Source: an uncultured Alistipes sp.
GTDB taxonomy: Bacteria; Bacteroidota; Bacteroidia; Bacteroidales; Rikenellaceae
Reading direction: 5' to 3'
Length of the DNA stretch: 64,000 nt
NCBI GenBank assembly: GCA_938014215.1
Contig: CALLRW010000022.1
Coordinates: 54,100 to 118,099, forward strand
This document shows positions 7,017 through 15,946 of this stretch, one piece after another; position 1 is the stretch's first letter, and every line of letters begins with the position of its first letter. A model generated the notes under the pieces. The model was not told where the DNA came from and did no database searches. It was given only the letters and a program-made list of their open reading frames with translations. A program made the position numbers and the translations under genes.

Positions 7017-8498
7017 ATGTCTTTTCGAAACTTCATACTCCGGGCGTGGTTCTCGCAGCGGGAACGGTCGATCGACCGCTTCCGCCGTCATCCGGTCGAG
7101 ACCCAGATGCGGATGTTCCGCCGACTGCTGCGGCGGGGCAGCATCACGGAGTTCGGCGAACGCTACAACCTGCGACATATCCGTTCGGTGGAGCAGTTCC
7201 AGACGCTGGTCGCCACGTCCGACTACGAGAACTTCAAGCCCTACATCGAGCAGATGCGGCAAGGGGTGTGGAACGTGACGTGGCCCGGACGGGTGTCGTT
7301 GTTCGCCCGCTCGTCGGGGACGACCTCCGACCGCAGCAAGTATATCCCCGTGACGCGCGAGTCGCTGTGGTGCAACCATACGCTCGGCATGCGCGACGTG
7401 GCGACGGTCTATGCCGCCAACTACCCCCTAAGCCGCGTCCTTGAGGGCAAGACGCTCACGCTGGGCGGTTCGTGCGTGGCGGAGGGGCGCAACCTGGTGG
7501 GCGACCTCTCGGCGCTGCTGATCCACGAGACGACGTTCTGGAGCGGCTGGTTCCGCGCTCCGCGCATCGAGACGGCGATCCTGGCCGATTTCGATGCCAA
7601 GTGCGAGGCGATCTGCCGCCAGTGCACGGGCGAACACATCACGGCCTTTGCCGGGGTTCCGTCGTGGAATCTGGCACTGATGCGCCGCGTGCTGGAGTAC
7701 ACCGGGCGGCAGAATCTGCTCGAGGTGTGGCCCGATCTGGAGCTGTTCGCCCACGGCGGGGTGGAGTTCTCCCCCTACCGGCGTTCGTTCGAGGAGCTGA
7801 TCCCCTCGAAGGGGATGCACTACATGGAGACCTACAACGCCTCGGAGGGCTTCTTTGCGCTGGCCGACGACCCGTCGCGCGACGACATGCTGCTGATGCT
7901 CGACTACGGCACCTTCTACGAGTTCCGCTGCGGGGAGGAGATCGTGCCGCTCGAAGGGGTGGAGTGCGGCAAGGTTTATGCCCTGCTCATCTCGTCGAAC
8001 AACGGACTGTGGCGCTACGAGATCGGCGATACGGTGGAGTTCACCTCGACGAATCCCTACCGGATCCGCTTTGCCGGGCGCACACGGCAGTATATCAACG
8101 TCTTCGGCGAGGAGCTGATCGTCGATAACGCCGAACGGGCCCTTGCCGAGGCGTGCCGGCAGACGGGGGCTGTGGTGAGTGAATACACGGTCTCGCCGTG
8201 CTACATGTCGCTGCGCGAGCGGGGGGCTCACGAGTGGATCGTGGAGTTCGACCGCGAGCCCGATTCGCAGGAGCACTTCGCCGGGGTGCTGGACGAGGCG
8301 CTGCGGGCGGTCAATTCGGATTACGACGCCAAGCGCCGCACGACGCTCGAACGGCAGCATCTGCTCGTCATGCCGCGGGGCGGCTTCCTGGCGTGGATGC
8401 GGGCCCGGGGCAAGAACAAGGTGCCGCGGCTGATGAACGACCGCCGGGTGGCCGACGACGTGAAGGCCTTTGCGGGGCTCGACGCCGCCGTGCATTGA
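7017..8498 (+). CDS. GH3-family acyl-adenylating protein
   Basis: A 493-residue member of the GH3 auxin-responsive promoter family, ATP-dependent enzymes that in plants join amino acids to jasmonate or auxin. The ANL-type nucleotide motifs are present: SSGTTSDRSKYIP near residue 100, YNASEGFF near residue 275, and a C-terminal INVFGEELIV. Bacterial GH3 proteins are known from Bacteroidetes but their substrates are not established. ATG 7017 follows an A-rich stretch; an in-frame GTG at 7008 is the alternative. Whether it is transcribed with trkA, 68 bases upstream, is unclear. Confidence 0.85.
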   Translation: MSFRNFILRAWFSQRERSIDRFRRHPVETQMRMFRRLLRRGSITEFGERYNLRHIRSVEQFQTLVATSDYENFKPYIEQMRQGVWNVTWPGRVSLFARSSGTTSDRSKYIPVTRESLWCNHTLGMRDVATVYAANYPLSRVLEGKTLTLGGSCVAEGRNLVGDLSALLIHETTFWSGWFRAPRIETAILADFDAKCEAICRQCTGEHITAFAGVPSWNLALMRRVLEYTGRQNLLEVWPDLELFAHGGVEFSPYRRSFEELIPSKGMHYMETYNASEGFFALADDPSRDDMLLMLDYGTFYEFRCGEEIVPLEGVECGKVYALLISSNNGLWRYEIGDTVEFTSTNPYRIRFAGRTRQYINVFGEELIVDNAERALAEACRQTGAVVSEYTVSPCYMSLRERGAHEWIVEFDREPDSQEHFAGVLDEALRAVNSDYDAKRRTTLERQHLLVMPRGGFLAWMRARGKNKVPRLMNDRRVADDVKAFAGLDAAVH

Positions 8499-8571
8499 GG
8501 ACCGTCCCTCCGGGGGCGAGCAATGAACGGGGCCGAAGAAGGCGGCCCGCAAAGCAGGGGAGCGGCAGGGG

Positions 8572-8700
8572 AGTGGCCCGACGCAAAAGAGGGTTCCGGC
8601 AGACGGTCGGTTGGGAAGGAGTCGCCTGGCTCGTGGTTCCCGGCAAGTGGCCCGACGCGAAAGAGGTTCCCGGCAGGCGGCCGCGAAAGAGTTGCCCGGA
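8572..8700. repeat. Imperfect direct repeats between the GH3 gene and the nucleoside kinase gene
   Basis: AGTGGCCCGACGCAAAAGAG at 8572 recurs as AGTGGCCCGACGCGAAAGAG at 8646 (74-base spacing), each followed by a TTCCGGCAG-like block. A third weaker CGCGAAAGAG block is near 8683. No ORF worth calling is present. The last 35 bases before the kinase are AT-rich and hold TACATTTA (8750-8757), a possible -7 box. Confidence 0.6.
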
Positions 8701-8775
8701 TTTCGGCCGAGTTCCGACGCGGCACGCAGAAACAAAAAACAACGGATTATACATTTATATATCATATATACGGCC

Positions 8776-9396
8776 ATGTACATAGCCATTGCAGGAAATA
8801 TCGGGAGCGGCAAGACGACGCTGACCCGGATGCTGACGGAACGATACGCCGCCAAATGCTACCTGGAGGAGTGCGACAACCCCTACATCGGCGATTTCTA
8901 CGAGGATATGAACCGCTGGGCGTTCCATCTGCAGATCTCGTTCCTCGGGAGCCGGATCCAGCAGACCATGGACATGCTCGCCGACTGCAAGTCGGGCGAT
9001 ATCTTCCAGGATCGCACGATCTACGAGGATGCCCACATCTTCGCCGAAAACCTCCACGAAATGGGGCTGATGTCGACGCGCGACATCGAGACCTATATGA
9101 AGATCTTCCGGCTGGTGACGTCGCTCATCCCGAAGCCCGATCTGCTGATCTACCTCCGGGCGAGTGTCCCGACGCTCATCTCGCAGATCCGCAAACGCGG
9201 CCGCGAATACGAGATGAATATCGACGAACTCTATCTGAAGCGGCTGAACGACAAGTATAACCACTGGATCGACACGATCTACGAGGGCGAAGTCTTCGTC
9301 GTGGACAAGGACCACGAGGATTTCGTCTCGGATCCGGCGGTCTTCGAACGGATCTGCGCCCGTCTGGATGCACTCAAAGCCGGCGAGTCGCGATGA
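8776..9396 (+). CDS. Deoxynucleoside kinase (dCK/dGK family)
   Basis: A 206-residue kinase that would phosphorylate deoxynucleosides for salvage. The P-loop GNIGSGKTT is at residues 7-15. The substrate and lid motifs are present: LEECDNPYIGDFYED, then FQDRTIYEDAHIFA in place of the classic DRS. The start at 8776 gives the conserved MYIAIAGNIGSGK; upstream in-frame codons read through the repeat region and are not conserved-looking. Its stop overlaps the ATG of the next gene by four bases (ATGA), so the two are translationally coupled. Which deoxynucleoside it prefers cannot be told. Confidence 0.88.
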   Translation: MYIAIAGNIGSGKTTLTRMLTERYAAKCYLEECDNPYIGDFYEDMNRWAFHLQISFLGSRIQQTMDMLADCKSGDIFQDRTIYEDAHIFAENLHEMGLMSTRDIETYMKIFRLVTSLIPKPDLLIYLRASVPTLISQIRKRGREYEMNIDELYLKRLNDKYNHWIDTIYEGEVFVVDKDHEDFVSDPAVFERICARLDALKAGESR

Positions 9397-10778
9397 GTCT
9401 GCCCGAAGCGTTTGTCGGCCGGGTCCTGCGGGATCTCGGTCCGGAGGAGGGACGCGCCCTGTGTGAGGCGCTCGAATCGGAGGCCCCGACCTCGGTGCGG
9501 ATCAACCCTGCGAAGTGCGGCGCGGAGGCGCTGCAGACGCTGCCCCATCTCGAACCGCTGCGCCGCGTGCCATGGTGCGACGAGGGGTGGTATCTGGCCG
9601 TGCGGCCGTCGTTTACGTTCGATCCCGATTTCCATGCCGGGGCCTACTACGTGCAGGAGGCCTCGTCGCAGTTCGTCGGCCACCTGCTGCGGAGGAATCT
9701 CCCGGCCGGGGCGCGGCTGCTGGACCTTTGCGCCGCGCCGGGCGGAAAGACGACCCTCTATGCCTCGCTCGTCGGCGACGACGGGCTGGTCGTGGCCAAC
9801 GAGATCGACCGGCGCCGTGCGGCGGTGCTGGCCGACAACGTCCGCAAGTGGGGCACGGGAAACGTCGTGGTGACCTGCGGCGATGCCGCCCGGGCGGGTT
9901 GTCTGGAGGGGTGGTTCGACGTGGTGACGGTCGATGCTCCGTGTTCGGGCGAGGGGATGTTCCGCAAGGACCCTGCGGCCCGCGAGGAGTGGAGCGAGGC
10001 GAACGTGCGCCTCTGCGCGGCGCGTCAGGACGAGATCCTGCGCGAGGCGTGGCGGGCGCTCAAACCCGGCGGCGTGCTCCTCTACAGCACCTGCACCTTC
10101 AACCGCGACGAGGACGAAGGGTCGCTCGAGCGGATGCTGGCCTGGGCCGGTGAGGAGGTGGTCGAAACGGATGAAGTGGCGGTCGACGAGACGTGGGGCA
10201 TCCGTTGCGGACGGGTCGGGGCCTTCCGGACCTACCGCTTCTATCCCCACAGAGCCTGCGGCGAGGGTTTCTTTGCGGCCGTGGCTGCCAAGTCGGCGGA
10301 TGTCGATACGCGGTGGCGCCTCCCGAAGTCGCGCCGGACGGTGACGGCTGCCGTCGACCGTCGGACGGCAGCGGAGCTGACCCGCTGGTTGCGCGAACCG
10401 GAGCGGTGGATGTTTACGGCGGTGGGCGATTGCTGCTATGCATGGCCGGCGGCGCAGGCCGAGGCGGTGCGCACGCTCTCCGAAACGCTGCCGGTGATCT
10501 ACTCCGGGGTGGCCATGGGGCAGCTGTTCAAGGGGGTGCTGAAACCCGATCCGGCGTTGGCCTTCTTTACGGGGCTGAACCGCGGGGCGGTGGCCGTGGC
10601 CGAGGTGACGGACGAAGAGGCGGTGCGCTATTTGCGGCGGCTGGATCCCGCCGTCGGGGGGCTTGCCGAGGGGATGAACCTCCTCTGTGTGCGGGGACGC
10701 GGGCTGGGATTTGCCAAGCGGATCGGTAATCGGGTGAACAACCTGTACCCCAATTCCTTACGAATTATGAAACAATAG
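9393..10778 (+). CDS. RsmF-like rRNA cytosine-C5 methyltransferase (NOL1/NOP2/sun family)
   Basis: A 461-residue SAM-dependent RNA m5C methyltransferase. The SAM motif LLDLCAAPGGKTT is near residue 110. The two catalytic cysteines are in DAPCSGEGMFRKDP and YSTCTF. The C-terminal third matches the RsmF-type PUA-like extension and ends in GFAKRIGNRVNNLYP. The family target would be 16S rRNA, but the exact position cannot be inferred. Coupled to the kinase upstream; the MerR gene starts 2 bases after its stop. Confidence 0.88.
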   Translation: MSLPEAFVGRVLRDLGPEEGRALCEALESEAPTSVRINPAKCGAEALQTLPHLEPLRRVPWCDEGWYLAVRPSFTFDPDFHAGAYYVQEASSQFVGHLLRRNLPAGARLLDLCAAPGGKTTLYASLVGDDGLVVANEIDRRRAAVLADNVRKWGTGNVVVTCGDAARAGCLEGWFDVVTVDAPCSGEGMFRKDPAAREEWSEANVRLCAARQDEILREAWRALKPGGVLLYSTCTFNRDEDEGSLERMLAWAGEEVVETDEVAVDETWGIRCGRVGAFRTYRFYPHRACGEGFFAAVAAKSADVDTRWRLPKSRRTVTAAVDRRTAAELTRWLREPERWMFTAVGDCCYAWPAAQAEAVRTLSETLPVIYSGVAMGQLFKGVLKPDPALAFFTGLNRGAVAVAEVTDEEAVRYLRRLDPAVGGLAEGMNLLCVRGRGLGFAKRIGNRVNNLYPNSLRIMKQ

Positions 10779-10780
10779 AT

Positions 10781-12568
10781 ATGGCCGAAAAACTGTTTTA
10801 TACGATGGGCGAGGTGGCCGAGATGTTCGATGTCAATACGTCGCTCATCCGCCACTGGGAGTCCCAGTTCCCGCTGCTGCGTCCGAAACGCAACAAAAAG
10901 GGGAACCGGCTCTTCACGCCGCAGGATGTCGAACACCTGAAGATGATCTACCATCTGGTCAAGGAGTGCGGCATGACGCTCGAAGGGGCCAAAAAGGCCC
11001 TCCGGAAGGGGGGTGCGGCCAGTTCCGTCGAGCGCGACGCGGAGCTCATGGAGCGTCTGCAACGGATTCGGGCGCTGCTGGTCGAGGTCCGCGAGGATCT
11101 GAAATCGGACGAAGGGGTGGTCGACGACGGAGAGGTGTTCCCGTCGGAGGCGGCCCGTGCGGAGGCCGGTCGGGAGACATGCGGCATGCGGTCGATGTTC
11201 GATCCCGAACCGGAGGCCTTCTCCGCGGCGGAAGCTGTTGCGGTGTCTGAAGCAATGCCGGAGGTGGAGGCCGGGCCGGAGGCTGTTGCGGCTGCCGGAG
11301 AGGCCGGAGCGCCCGCAGTGTCCGTTGCGAAGGCTGAATCGGAGTGCGAACCCGAGGGCGAAGGGGTGGTTTTTGAGTCGGAGTCGGAGCCTGAAGAGGA
11401 GGTTTTCGAATCGGAGTCTGTAGAGAAGACCGCTCCCGAATTCGAGGCCGCAATGGCGGCGAATCCTGATGCGGCATTTGATTCGGCCTCCGAACTGGAT
11501 AGGACCTCCGAAGAGGACTTCGGTGTGGCATCCGGAGAGGAGGATGAATCCGCATCTGCGGAGGCATTTGATGCGGAGCCCGAATCCGTGGCGGTATCCG
11601 GGGTTGCTTCCGGTCTGGAGGTCGGATCCGTTGATCCGGATGAGACCGGGGTCGAAGAGACCGAAGAGGCCGAGAATGCTGTAGAGGCCGATGAAGCCGG
11701 AGAAGCCGGGGAGACTGAGGAAGCCAGGAGCGCCGGAGATGCCGGAGCGTCCGAGGAAACCGAAGAGACCGATGAACCTGGAGAAGCCGGGGAGGCAGAG
11801 AGTACTGAGGACCTTGATGAAACCGGAAAAGCCGAGGTGGCTGAGCGTACCGGGGATGTCGATGAAACCGATGAGACTGGAAAATCCGAGGATGCCGGAA
11901 AACTCGCCGACCTTGAAGACACAGGCGATTTCGAGGAGACCGGTGAAGTCGGAGAGGCCGATGAATCCAATGAATCCAATGAGGCAGAAGAATCCGATGA
12001 AGCAGGCGAACTCGATGAACCCGATTTTGTCGAGATTGATCTGCTTACCCTTCGGGCCGAACGGGCTGAGCAAGCTGCGAAGGCCGGACGTGTCGGAGAG
12101 GAGACGGCGGATGAATCGACCGGGAGTGCCGGCAAGGTGGTCGAGACGACGGTCGACGGCCTTTCGGAGGGCGTAGAGATGGGCAAGAAGATGACCGCAG
12201 CCGATGGGGTGGATGCCGCTAATGCGCCTGAAGAGGTGGAGGATCGGGAGGATGATGACCGGGATGATTCCGATGACGGCGACCATCGGGATGACTCCGG
12301 GGACCAAGGCGGTGAGGTCGGTGGTGCCGATGATGCCGATGATGACGAACCCGATTTCGTGCTGCTGGATGCCCGGACCCTGGAGGCCGTCGATCCCGAG
12401 GAGAATGATTTCACCGCACAGGCCGGCCGGAACGAATGGGCCGCGGGTGAGGTGTCGGAGACCGTTCCGGGACAGCCGGTCGGTCGCACGGGACGTCGCC
12501 CCCGCCGCCGGAAGGAGGAGGTGGAGGATAAGGAGCTCTTCGCCTTCTACGAACAGTCGCTCTTCTGA
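10781..12568 (+). CDS. MerR-family regulator with a ~440-residue acidic low-complexity tail
   Basis: A 595-residue protein. Residues 1-75 are a clear MerR winged helix (FYTMGEVAEMFDVN, then LIRHWESQFPLLRPKRNKKGNRLFTPQDVEHL). Residues 85-115 are a short helix. From about 125 to 560 the chain is almost only Glu, Asp, Ala, Gly, Ser, Thr and Val in degenerate repeats (GEAGETEEA, EETEETDEPGEAGEAE). The last 35 residues turn basic (TGRRPRRRKEEVEDK) and end in ELFAFYEQSLF. Bacteroidetes MerR proteins of this type are usually 100-200 residues. There is no frameshift and the frame runs straight through. No effector domain is recognisable. Confidence 0.85.
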   Translation: MAEKLFYTMGEVAEMFDVNTSLIRHWESQFPLLRPKRNKKGNRLFTPQDVEHLKMIYHLVKECGMTLEGAKKALRKGGAASSVERDAELMERLQRIRALLVEVREDLKSDEGVVDDGEVFPSEAARAEAGRETCGMRSMFDPEPEAFSAAEAVAVSEAMPEVEAGPEAVAAAGEAGAPAVSVAKAESECEPEGEGVVFESESEPEEEVFESESVEKTAPEFEAAMAANPDAAFDSASELDRTSEEDFGVASGEEDESASAEAFDAEPESVAVSGVASGLEVGSVDPDETGVEETEEAENAVEADEAGEAGETEEARSAGDAGASEETEETDEPGEAGEAESTEDLDETGKAEVAERTGDVDETDETGKSEDAGKLADLEDTGDFEETGEVGEADESNESNEAEESDEAGELDEPDFVEIDLLTLRAERAEQAAKAGRVGEETADESTGSAGKVVETTVDGLSEGVEMGKKMTAADGVDAANAPEEVEDREDDDRDDSDDGDHRDDSGDQGGEVGGADDADDDEPDFVLLDARTLEAVDPEENDFTAQAGRNEWAAGEVSETVPGQPVGRTGRRPRRRKEEVEDKELFAFYEQSLF

Positions 12569-12574
12569 TTATAA

Positions 12575-13372
12575 ATGAATACAGATATGAAAATCAAGGA
12601 AATAACCGACGTAATCGAAAGCTTTGCACCGCTTGGCTGGCAGGAGTCCTACGACAATGCCGGCCTCATCGTCGGCCGCAGCGACGACGAAGTGCACAAG
12701 GCGCTGCTGGCGGTCGACGTAACCGATGAGGTCCTCGACGAGGCCGAGGCCGAAGGGTGCGATCTGGTCATCACCCACCATCCGATCGTCTTCCATCCGC
12801 TGAAGCGGTTCAATTCGGCCGACATGGTGCAGCGCTGCGTCGAGCGGGCCATCCGCAGCCGTACGGCCCTCTATGCCTGTCACACAAATCTCGACAGCGC
12901 TCCGGGCGGCATGAGCTGGCGCCTGGCCGAACTGCTCGGGATCTCCAGTCTCGAACTGTTGCAACCCTCGGGCGAGGCCGAAGGGGTGGGATTCGGCGTC
13001 GTCGGCGAACTCCCCGAAGCGGTCGATACCCTTGAGTATCTGCGCCGGGTGCGCGAACTGCTGCATGTGGGGGCGATTCGTTACAGCGACGTGGCCTCGG
13101 AAAAGGTGCGCCGCATAGCCCTCTGCACCGGAGCCGGCGCCTCGATGATCGGCGACGCCCGCCGCGCCGGCGCCGACCTCTACATCACCGCCGACCTCAA
13201 GTATAACGACTTCATGACCCCCGACGGAGCCCTCACGGTGGCCGATGTGGGTCATTTTGAGAGCGAATATTGCGCAATTCAGCTATTATTTGATGTTTTG
13301 TCGAAAAATTTACGTACCTTTGCGGTTCGCAAGAGTGAACGCTCGCGCAATCCGGTGAATTATCTCGTGTAA
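12575..13372 (+). CDS. Nif3-like dinuclear metal protein (YbgI family)
   Basis: A 265-residue Nif3/YbgI protein. The di-metal ligands are in order: THHPIV near residue 65, HTNLD near residue 102, and GHFESE near residue 227. It is the short form without the PII-like insertion that takes many homologues to about 370 residues. The biochemical role is unsettled; some members act as GTP cyclohydrolase-type enzymes. It starts 6 bases after the MerR stop; ATG 12587 is an alternative start. Confidence 0.88.
   Translation: MNTDMKIKEITDVIESFAPLGWQESYDNAGLIVGRSDDEVHKALLAVDVTDEVLDEAEAEGCDLVITHHPIVFHPLKRFNSADMVQRCVERAIRSRTALYACHTNLDSAPGGMSWRLAELLGISSLELLQPSGEAEGVGFGVVGELPEAVDTLEYLRRVRELLHVGAIRYSDVASEKVRRIALCTGAGASMIGDARRAGADLYITADLKYNDFMTPDGALTVADVGHFESEYCAIQLLFDVLSKNLRTFAVRKSERSRNPVNYLV
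13289..13322 (+). promoter_or_regulatory. Internal promoter in the 3' end of the Nif3 gene
   Basis: TACCTTTG at 13315-13322 is a perfect -7 box, with TTTG at 13289-13292, 22 bases upstream (slightly long). It lies inside the Nif3 coding sequence and would drive the zinc-ribbon gene separately. Confidence 0.55.
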
Positions 13373-13396
13373 GTCTAAAACTATACATATCATTAT

Positions 13397-14158
13397 ATGG
13401 CAACGCAAAAGAAAAACGCCGACGTCGATTACTCGATGCAGGAGAAGATTCTGGCTCTCTACGAGTTGCAGAAGATCGACAGCAAGATCGACGCTATCAA
13501 TCGTGTGAAGGGCGAACTGCCCCTCGAGGTGCAGGATCTCGAGGACGAAATGGCGGGCATGAAGACCCGGATCGACCATATCAACTCCGAGATCGAGGAG
13601 TTCAATGCCCTGACCAAACAGCGCAAGCGTGAGATCGATCAGGCCAAGATCATGATCGGCAACTACAAGGAGCAGCAGAACAACGTCCGCAACAACCGCG
13701 AATTCGATGCCATCTCCAAGGAGATCGAGTATCAGGAGCTCGAAATCGAACTGGCCGAAAAGCGTCTGAAGGAGTATGCTGCCGGCATCAAGTCCAAGAA
13801 ACTCCAGCTCGAAGAGGCTGAAAACCTCTCGAAGGACCGCGCTGCCGACCTCGCCGCCAAGAAGAGCGAACTCGAGGGTATCGAGGCCGAAACCGCTCCC
13901 CAGGTCGCCGAGTTCCAGGCCCAGCGCGAACAGGTGCAGGCCAAGATCGACGAACGTCTGCTGGCCGCCTACGACCGCATCCGTCGCAACGTCCGCAACG
14001 GCCTGGCTGTCGTGACCGTCAAGCGTGATGCCTGCGGCGGCTGCTTCAACCGCATCCCGCCCCAGCGTCAGGTCGATATCCGCCAAGGCAAGAAGATCAT
14101 CGTCTGCGAGTATTGCGGCCGCATCCTCGTAGCCGATCCCGAGGCCGCTCAAGAGTAG
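13397..14158 (+). CDS. Zinc-ribbon, coiled-coil protein (C4-type)
   Basis: A 253-residue protein. Residues 10-200 are a long charged coiled coil. The C-terminus is a four-cysteine zinc ribbon (CGGCFN, then CEYCGR 21 residues on) preceded by VKRDACGGC. This matches the zf-RING_7 type found next to Nif3 genes in many bacteria. That neighbourhood suggests a shared, still undefined, nucleic-acid or translation-linked job. It ends at a strong terminator. Confidence 0.88.
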   Translation: MATQKKNADVDYSMQEKILALYELQKIDSKIDAINRVKGELPLEVQDLEDEMAGMKTRIDHINSEIEEFNALTKQRKREIDQAKIMIGNYKEQQNNVRNNREFDAISKEIEYQELEIELAEKRLKEYAAGIKSKKLQLEEAENLSKDRAADLAAKKSELEGIEAETAPQVAEFQAQREQVQAKIDERLLAAYDRIRRNVRNGLAVVTVKRDACGGCFNRIPPQRQVDIRQGKKIIVCEYCGRILVADPEAAQE

Positions 14159-14204
14159 CCCCGGGGTGAGGGATCGCTTCCGAAATTGAAAAATTGAATT
14201 CCTA

Positions 14205-14245
14205 AACGGGATACCGGTCCGACCGGTATCCCGTTGTTGTTTTTA
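14205..14245 (+). terminator. Rho-independent terminator after the zinc-ribbon gene
   Basis: A perfect 14-base-pair stem (14205-14218 with 14222-14235) around loop CCG, followed by GTTGTTTTTAATTTTTTTT. Confidence 0.9.
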
Positions 14246-14292
14246 ATTTTTTTTCGGAATACACGATGTTAATTTATTAACACAGAAAAGAT

Positions 14293-14323
14293 TTTCGACT
14301 TTTATAAATAATCCTTAAATTTG
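14293..14323 (+). promoter_or_regulatory. nadE-rnf operon promoter
   Basis: TAAATTTG at 14316-14323 is a perfect -7 box; TTTC at 14293-14296 is a near-match -33 at 19 bases. The predicted leader is about 30 bases. Confidence 0.7.
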
Positions 14324-14356
14324 CCGCGATGGATTTTTCCGACTTAAATTACTACC

Positions 14357-15943
14357 ATGAAAATAGCCATAGCCCAGTTGAACTACACGGTTGGTGACAT
14401 CGATGGCAATACTTCGAAAATCATCGACTCCATTAACAAAGCAAAGGCCCAACATGCCGATCTGGTCATTTTCGCCGAACAGGCCGTGAGCGGAACTCCG
14501 GCATTCGACCTCCTCCGGAAAACTACCTTCCTCGAAATGTGCGAGGACGCGCTGGTCGAAATCGCCTCCTGTTGCGACGGTATCGCCGCCATCGTCGGTC
14601 TGCCGCTCCTGACCTCGCAGGGTACCATCAGCGCCGCAGCGCTCATCCAGGACCGCAAGGTCCTCCGCTATGTCGGCAAGAAATATATCTCGGCCCGCCG
14701 CGAAATGGGATTCCTCGTCCCCTCCAAAGGCTACGAATACGCCACCATCAAGGGCCACAAGTGCGCCATCATTATCGGCGACGACCTCAGCCGCGAACAC
14801 GATTACGACAAGTCCGTCGAAACCATCATCTCCATCAACGCCCGCCGTTACGGCAAGGGAACGATGCTCTATCGTTACGAAATGATGCACAACCTGGCCT
14901 TCGTCGAGGGCAAGAACCTCGTGATGGTCAATCAGGTCGGCGGCTCGACGGAGATCGTCTACGACGGTACCTCCGGCGCCCTGAACAAACAGGGACTCCC
15001 CGTGCTGATGATGAAAAACTTCGAAGAGGATTTCCAGATCTTCGACACCCGGACCGCCGCCAAGGCAACTCCCGTCGTCATCCCCTCGACCTACAACGAC
15101 CGCAACCGGCTTGTCTACGAGGCTGCCCGTTGCGGTCTGCGCGATTTCTTCCGCAAGAACAACTACGAAAAGGCCGCCGTCGGCCTCTCGGGCGGTATCG
15201 ACTCCGCCGTGGTGGCCTGTCTGGCCGTCGACGCCCTCGGCCCGAAAAACGTCCGGGCACTGCTCATGCCCTCGCCCTTCTCGTCGAACGACTCGGTCGA
15301 GGATGCCAAGGAGCTGGCCCGCAACCTCGGTATCGAATACAACGTCATCCCCATCTCGGAGATCTATACGAGCGTCGTCAATACGCTCAAGCCCGTTATC
15401 GGCGGCATGGCCTTCGACTCCACTGAGGAGAACATCCAGAGCCGTATCCGTACGGTGCTGCTCATGGCCCTGCAGAACAAGACGGGCTACGTGCTGCTCA
15501 ACTCCTCGAACAAGAGCGAAAACGCCCTCGGCCTCTGTACCCTCTACGGCGATACGGCCGGCGCCTTCAGCCCCACGGGCGACCTCTACAAGAGCGAAAT
15601 GTACGACGTGGCCCGCTACATCAACCGCATCCAGAACGACGTCATCCCCGAACAGATCCTGACCAAGGAGCCCTCGGCCGAACTGCACCCCGGTCAGAAG
15701 GACAGCGATATCCTGCCTCCGTACGAGGTGGTCGACGCCATCCTCTTCCGCATGATCGAGGAGGGACAGCACCGCGAGGAGATCATCAATGCCGGATTCG
15801 ACTCCGACGTGGTCGAGAAGATCCACTCGATGATCATGCACAACGAGAAGAAACGTTTCCAGTTCCCGCCCGTGCTGCGCCTGTCGTCCTGCTCGTTCGG
15901 CCACGAACGGCTGATGCCCCTGACCAACAAATACGGAGATTGA
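14357..15943 (+). CDS. nadE: NAD synthetase with a nitrilase-type N-terminal domain lacking the catalytic Cys
   Basis: The last step of NAD synthesis: amidation of deamido-NAD with ATP. The 528-residue chain has a carbon-nitrogen hydrolase (glutaminase) domain at about 1-240 and a synthetase domain at about 245-528. The synthetase is intact: PP-loop GLSGGIDSA at 275-283, SSNKSE and TLYGD. In the glutaminase, Glu41 (IFAE) and Lys108/109 of the triad are present, but the usual CED block reads IGDD: residue 141 is Gly (GGC, 14777-14779). A Cys lies five residues earlier (136), out of register. The domain may be inactive and the enzyme ammonia-dependent. First gene of the rnf operon. Confidence 0.92.
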   Translation: MKIAIAQLNYTVGDIDGNTSKIIDSINKAKAQHADLVIFAEQAVSGTPAFDLLRKTTFLEMCEDALVEIASCCDGIAAIVGLPLLTSQGTISAAALIQDRKVLRYVGKKYISARREMGFLVPSKGYEYATIKGHKCAIIIGDDLSREHDYDKSVETIISINARRYGKGTMLYRYEMMHNLAFVEGKNLVMVNQVGGSTEIVYDGTSGALNKQGLPVLMMKNFEEDFQIFDTRTAAKATPVVIPSTYNDRNRLVYEAARCGLRDFFRKNNYEKAAVGLSGGIDSAVVACLAVDALGPKNVRALLMPSPFSSNDSVEDAKELARNLGIEYNVIPISEIYTSVVNTLKPVIGGMAFDSTEENIQSRIRTVLLMALQNKTGYVLLNSSNKSENALGLCTLYGDTAGAFSPTGDLYKSEMYDVARYINRIQNDVIPEQILTKEPSAELHPGQKDSDILPPYEVVDAILFRMIEEGQHREEIINAGFDSDVVEKIHSMIMHNEKKRFQFPPVLRLSSCSFGHERLMPLTNKYGD

Positions 15944-15946
15944 GGC

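Noticed and set aside
10628..12307. Minus-strand Gly/Phe/Ile-rich open frame opposite the MerR tail
   Set aside because: It mirrors the acidic repeats (GAG/GAA read backward) and has no start or domain signal of its own.
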